IMG/VR virus record: IMGVR_UViG_3300020438_000204 | Location: 1 to 28,465 of that record | Strand: one strand, 5' to 3' | DNA from: a virus | Length of the DNA: 28,465 bases | In this document: positions 25,009 to 28,465 of the stretch, piece after piece | How the letters are laid out: every line of letters starts with the position of its first letter | Numbering within the stretch: position 1 is the stretch's first letter | The notes under the pieces: generated by a model | Told to the model about the DNA's origin: nothing | The model's input: the letters and a program-made list of their open reading frames with translations, nothing else | Databases searched by the model: none | Position numbers and translations under genes: made by a program

Positions 25009-26501
25009 TATGTTACTGCACCTCCAACACCTGATGATTCTGCTATACTTGTATCAGTAGGATTAGGTGCTTCTGTTTCACCATCACCACAAGATACTGC
25101 TCGTCTAATTGTTCTTAAACCGAAACCTTTTACAGGATTACTGATTTGATAACTTCTTACATTTAGTGAGTTACTTTGATTACCACCAAGTACTTCTACA
25201 GTAGTATCAGTCTTGTTGCCTGTTGCAAAACCTACATGTCCTAAACCAGAACTTCTAGACTTTCTAAAGAATACTACTATATCACCTTGTTTTACCTCTT
25301 CAAGAGAAACTTCTTTACCATAACCAGCATATGCTTGAGATGATGCAGTCTTTATATATTTGTTACCTGAACGCTTGAGAACAGCACCAATGAAGACTGC
25401 ACACCAGGCAGTCTGATCTGCATATTGAGAACCATTATAACCAATCTCGTCCCATAGAAATTTAATTTTAGGATTGTTGCCTGTTTCTTTCCAACCACCT
25501 TCAGCTAGTAATTGATTCGCTATATCGTATGGGTTTCTATGTGGGTTGTCTTCTGAACCGCAAGTAGCTGGTGATTGAGGAACATAATCTGTATCAGAAG
25601 GTTCTACTTGTTCTGGATTAGCAGGGTGATCTGGTGGTACATCTTCAGGCTTTACATTTACAATATTAGTTTCAAATGTTACTGGATCATCAATAAGTTC
25701 TGGTGAGTATATATTACCAAAGTTGCTATTTAAATCTATTCGTTTCGATTTGATATCAACATTCTTAAACGTAGTAACATTGAAGTTACCTCTTGTATTA
25801 AAGTTAATATCACCATCAACAAAGAAGTCCATATTACCTGTGACATGTATTTTATCATTACCTGTTACAGTTTTAAAACCATTCTTCTGTTGTGTTACAA
25901 CATCACCATTTGGTTGTATTTCTACAAATGTTCCTGACTTGTGAAGAACATTTATTCTTTCATTACCTTCCGTATCATCTATTTCAATGATATGTCCACT
26001 CTCAGTTTCTGTTACATGATTGTGTGGATACTCGGCCGCATAAGACGCTGAAGGCGCTCCAATAGTACTATCAGCATCAACAGTAATAGTGTTAGTGCCT
26101 CTTGCAAGTTTATTAACATCACTCTCATCAACATATTTAGGATATACTCCATTTGGATCATAAAAACCTTTCGATGTATCTGCTGTGAACTTAGGTGCTC
26201 CAGCAATCGTTCCCATTATATAGGGTTCTTGCGCCTCTTGCCCGTCTGCGAAGAATCCAATAACCCACGATCCCTCAACGATGCCCGTAGGCGATTTACC
26301 TTTTCCACTGACACCCGCTGAGGTGATGTCTTGGATTGGAATTGCCCATGGTAAACTTTCAGTAGGTATTTCGTTCTTATCATCGGTGTGCCAACCATAA
26401 CACCTGACACGCACACGTCCGAGTTGTACAGGGTCATTACGATCTTCGACAACCCCGAAGAACCATATAAAATCATTTATCCCTAGGAAGTTCTTCATCA
26501 T
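25008..26501 (-). CDS. gp5: Baseplate hub/puncturing protein gp5 with C-terminal Cys/His cell-wall hydrolase
   Basis: Numbering is from the ATG at 26501. That start is preferred because GGGGAG lies 10 nt upstream and T4 gp5 aligns there; the longer ATG at 26519 would add 6 residues. Residues 9-120 are the OB-fold (WFFGVVEDRNDPVQLGRVRV; TESLPWAIPIQDIT; SPTGIVEGSWVIGFF). Residues 155-250 are the gp5 stem and beta-helix start (NHVTETESGHIIEIDDTEGN; NVLHKSGTFVEIQPNGDV). After a Pro-rich linker (about 270-315), residues 320-470 carry a peptidase-like domain: WCAVFIGAVL with Cys367, QGDIVVFF, GHVGFATG with His422 and VLGGNQ with Asn441. This resembles TIGR02594/CHAP-type hydrolases. The T4 lysozyme domain, inserted between OB-fold and helix in T4, is absent. 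The long T4-style beta-helix is also much shorter here. The gene overlaps the upstream 72-aa gene by 29 nt. Confidence 0.9.
   Translation of the reverse strand: MMKNFLGINDFIWFFGVVEDRNDPVQLGRVRVRCYGWHTDDKNEIPTESLPWAIPIQDITSAGVSGKGKSPTGIVEGSWVIGFFADGQEAQEPYIMGTIAGAPKFTADTSKGFYDPNGVYPKYVDESDVNKLARGTNTITVDADSTIGAPSASYAAEYPHNHVTETESGHIIEIDDTEGNERINVLHKSGTFVEIQPNGDVVTQQKNGFKTVTGNDKIHVTGNMDFFVDGDINFNTRGNFNVTTFKNVDIKSKRIDLNSNFGNIYSPELIDDPVTFETNIVNVKPEDVPPDHPANPEQVEPSDTDYVPQSPATCGSEDNPHRNPYDIANQLLAEGGWKETGNNPKIKFLWDEIGYNGSQYADQTAWCAVFIGAVLKRSGNKYIKTASSQAYAGYGKEVSLEEVKQGDIVVFFRKSRSSGLGHVGFATGNKTDTTVEVLGGNQSNSLNVRSYQISNPVKGFGLRTIRRAVSCGDGETEAPNPTDTSIAESSGVGGAVT
26216..26470. other. GC-rich patch inside gp5 (about 50% GC)
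   Basis: My count for 26221..26470 is 125 G+C in 250 bases, while a 60-base line just upstream of gp5 has 19. The patch covers the OB-fold region of gp5, uses GC-ending codons such as CTC, GTG and GTC, and contains the only GGTC/GACC word seen in the window (26432..26435). It looks like an imported or recombined segment. Confidence 0.65.
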
Positions 26502-26691
26502 CAAAGTACTTCTCCCCATTCTTTATAATTACTTTTTTTGCTTTTATCGTTTTACTTTGTCCAAGTCCACCTGGCTTGAAGTTGTCAATCTCAATATATC
26601 CATCAAGTGCTTCTTTACTTGCAGAGTCATGTGGATCATCTGTGTGTGCTTTTGGTTCGTTAATTTCTTGTAAGAATTTTTCTTCTGTCAT
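26473..26691 (-). CDS. Small acidic protein of unknown function (72 aa)
   Basis: A strong AGGAG lies 6 nt upstream of the ATG, and the gene sits 8 nt after the 387-aa gene. The product is hydrophilic and acidic at both ends (MTEEKFLQEINEPKAHTDDP; EKYFDDEELPRDK), with a short central beta-like segment (SKTIKAKKVIIKNG). It has no Cys, signal peptide or membrane helix. Its 3' end overlaps the start of gp5 in another frame, suggesting translational coupling to the hub gene. I do not recognise the family. A hub-assembly helper would fit the location, but the sequence does not show it. Confidence 0.72.
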   Translation of the reverse strand: MTEEKFLQEINEPKAHTDDPHDSASKEALDGYIEIDNFKPGGLGQSKTIKAKKVIIKNGEKYFDDEELPRDK

Positions 26692-26699
26692 ATTATCTC

Positions 26700-27863
26700 C
26701 TATAAATCTGATGCTAAGTCAAACATCAAGTCTCCTGACTCTATCAGATTTCTTACGTAAATTTTTAAATGATAGCCTTCTGTCTTTGTTGTTTTAGACT
26801 CAAAGATTATTTTACCTCTTATTTTAAAAAGTCTTGCGGCCGCACTGTTTGATTTGCCTATTCTACTATCATATATAACTGTCTCTGCATCGCCTTCAGG
26901 TTGTTTGTTAACATCTACTTTTAAATGAGGCATTGCATCTTTTACATTCTGAACATATTTCTTTCCGAACTTTGCTCTTTTGAAACCTTTCGTACTCAGC
27001 TTGACAACTTCTATTGTGGGATCATTTCCTGTCGCGGCGTTTCGTAGAAAGTCTGTAACTTGATCAATGAACTTTGCATCTTTCGCTTTCATCTTAGCAT
27101 CTAATTGTTTCTTTGCTTCTTGATGAACAACAAGATTTGCTTGTCTTACTGCAAGATGTATTTCTCTACCTAAACCTTTCTTTGTTTCATCTCTATGTGT
27201 GAATGCAAGGCCTATATCTACTTTATTAATTAGTTCTTCATACTTGGCTCTTGCAGGTGTCACATCAACACCAAGAAGTGAAAATAGTTTTACTTGCTTA
27301 TCAAATGGTACACCAGACATTTGTCCAATCTGATCACCACCTGTCACTTTCAATGACATCTGCATGTTCACAACTTTATCATCTATCTTTACTTTGATAT
27401 CAGCTTTTGTACCTTTCTGATCAGATAAGCCATCAGCATCAACAACAATTTTATTTTCTTTACTGTTTCTATAGAGTAAACTTGTGTATCGCAAAAGCCT
27501 CTTATACGTGTTACAGTATTTTGCAACAGACGCAAACTGCCAATCGATTAAGTCCCAGTTCTTTCGATTTGATATAAACTCCCATTCTCTCTTTCGTATA
27601 CCAACACTCAGAGTTATCGTATCAGAAACCTTTATAGTGGTTTTACCAGACACTTTATCTTCTCTATCTAATTGAGCTTTTCGAGTAGAGAGAACTTTAC
27701 CTAACATCTTCTCTATAGATACTCTCGTTACAACAGAAGTAGGATCAAAAAACTTTGCCGCTACACCACATGCTAGTATTGCTTCAGCCAAGTCCCCTTT
27801 ATTTGGAATCTTTACTTTCTGCTCCGAGATATACTCCGAGAAAGACTTCCGATTTTTTTCCAT
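26700..27863 (-). CDS. Unrecognised 387-aa protein with weak PD-(D/E)XK-like motif set
   Basis: The frame starts with an AGGAAGA site ahead of the ATG, 4 nt after the upstream stop. Residues 1-20 are FSEYISEQ-type, then KGDLAEAILACGVAAKF at 22-38, a helix with an acidic residue (Glu27). A beta region at 150-185 reads ADIKVKID, then QMSLKVTGGDQIGQMSG. The order Glu-helix, Asp (155), then S-L-K (170-172) is like the core of PD-(D/E)XK nucleases, with Ser in place of the usual Glu/Gln, but the match is weak and by eye. The remainder is basic and helical (LDAKMKAKDAKFIDQVTDFL), closing with a beta section (GKIIFESKTTKTEGYHLKIY). It looks unlike a structural protein. Alternatives are a nucleic-acid-binding or packaging-related protein. 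Confidence 0.75.
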   Translation of the reverse strand: MEKNRKSFSEYISEQKVKIPNKGDLAEAILACGVAAKFFDPTSVVTRVSIEKMLGKVLSTRKAQLDREDKVSGKTTIKVSDTITLSVGIRKREWEFISNRKNWDLIDWQFASVAKYCNTYKRLLRYTSLLYRNSKENKIVVDADGLSDQKGTKADIKVKIDDKVVNMQMSLKVTGGDQIGQMSGVPFDKQVKLFSLLGVDVTPARAKYEELINKVDIGLAFTHRDETKKGLGREIHLAVRQANLVVHQEAKKQLDAKMKAKDAKFIDQVTDFLRNAATGNDPTIEVVKLSTKGFKRAKFGKKYVQNVKDAMPHLKVDVNKQPEGDAETVIYDSRIGKSNSAAARLFKIRGKIIFESKTTKTEGYHLKIYVRNLIESGDLMFDLASDL

Positions 27864-27867
27864 GGTA

Positions 27868-28465
27868 TTATCTTCCTAAATCAAATTTCTTTCGAATCGC
27901 ACTTTGAGACTGTGGAGAAAGTGGAGCATTTTCTAAAGCCCATCGTAGAACTTGTGTTAAGATACCTCTATCTTTTTCGTATTCTTTACCTTGCTTCTTA
28001 ATTGTGACATAAGCAAAATCTTTTACAACTGGTGGTTTGTCTGTATATAATTCGCCATTCTTATCCACATAGAAAGAAGTCTTATCTCTATTGTTTAGTA
28101 TAACGTGTACTTGTCCATCAACATGCTTTCTACCATATACTCTTCCACCAACCATAGATTTAATTCTCTGAAGCATATTCATTGCGGCCTTCTGATGAGA
28201 CATAAAAAGAATCTTATCTGGCACAACTCTGTCTCTTTGTTTATTTGCTTTCGCCGCTTGTTTATAATCTGTAAGAACCCATACTAAATGAATATTCTTT
28301 GCATCATAACCAGCATCAATTAATTTTGGAGCAACATCACTGATATCACTACTATCTTTCATCGTGATATCAAAGAGTATATTAGGTAATCTATCTTTCT
28401 TAGCACCATTTAAAAGCATGTCAAGTGTTTTATCTTTAATGCCTTTCTCTCTTACAATAACATGA
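27868..28465 (-). CDS. C-terminal part of a P-loop kinase / zeta-toxin-like protein, 5' end outside window
   Basis: The frame is open from the right edge, so the first in-window ATG (28419) is probably internal; 198 residues are visible. The fragment has a hydrophobic strand ending in Asp (PNILFDIT), then IHLVWVLTDYKQAAKANKQR followed by DRVVP, a Walker-B strand / NxxRxRxVP arrangement typical of zeta-toxin-like and related phage kinases. The Walker A loop should lie upstream of the window. A later beta section (GQVHVILNNRDKTSFYVDKN) and a C-terminal helix (QSQSAIRKKF) complete it. In the zeta family the reaction is phosphorylation of a small molecule or nucleotide-sugar. Here the substrate is unknown. 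It precedes the 387-aa gene by 4 nt in the same operon. Confidence 0.7.
   Translation of the reverse strand, partial: HVIVREKGIKDKTLDMLLNGAKKDRLPNILFDITMKDSSDISDVAPKLIDAGYDAKNIHLVWVLTDYKQAAKANKQRDRVVPDKILFMSHQKAAMNMLQRIKSMVGGRVYGRKHVDGQVHVILNNRDKTSFYVDKNGELYTDKPPVVKDFAYVTIKKQGKEYEKDRGILTQVLRWALENAPLSPQSQSAIRKKFDLGR

Overview
The window looks like a late structural block from the genome of a T4-like marine myovirus. Its gene content and fibre architecture resemble the T4-type phages of marine picocyanobacteria and SAR11 (cyanophages and pelagiphages). The DNA is AT-rich, every gene I accept is on the minus strand, genes abut or overlap by a few bases (often as TAATG), and there is no tRNA, transposon or CRISPR array. 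The host cannot be fixed from the sequence.

In the direction of transcription (right to left), the block opens with the C-terminal part of a P-loop kinase/zeta-toxin-like protein that runs off the right edge. An unrecognised 387-aa protein with a faint nuclease-like motif set follows, then a 72-aa acidic protein. The baseplate comes next: gp5 (hub/puncturing protein with a fused C-terminal Cys/His hydrolase), a PAAR tip protein, a GTG-started 57-aa Hc1/histone-H1-like protein, gp25, gp6, a 937-aa wedge protein in the gp7 position, gp8, and a 2002-aa DUF4815-type structural protein. After a short coiled-coil protein come the host-recognition genes: a 1637-aa fibre with an S74 self-cleaving chaperone, a polyglycine adhesin-like protein in the gp38 position, a Trp-rich 148-aa protein, a 116-aa Ig-like protein, a 1092-aa PKD-domain fibre, a 284-aa conserved structural protein, and a coiled-coil protein cut by the left edge.

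Two intergenic TATAAATA boxes (T4-type late promoters) precede the Hc1-like/gp25 cluster and the 116-aa/PKD-fibre cluster. They split the block into at least three late transcription units.

The least expected signals are at the word level. GCWGC appears to be wholly absent from the 28 kb. GGTC/GACC appears once only, inside a roughly 50% GC patch in the gp5 OB-fold region that looks imported. Synonymous codon choice at Ala-Ala, Gly-Gln, Gly-Pro and Arg-Pro pairs fits active avoidance of these words. This suggests escape from two sequence-specific nucleases, of host or phage origin.
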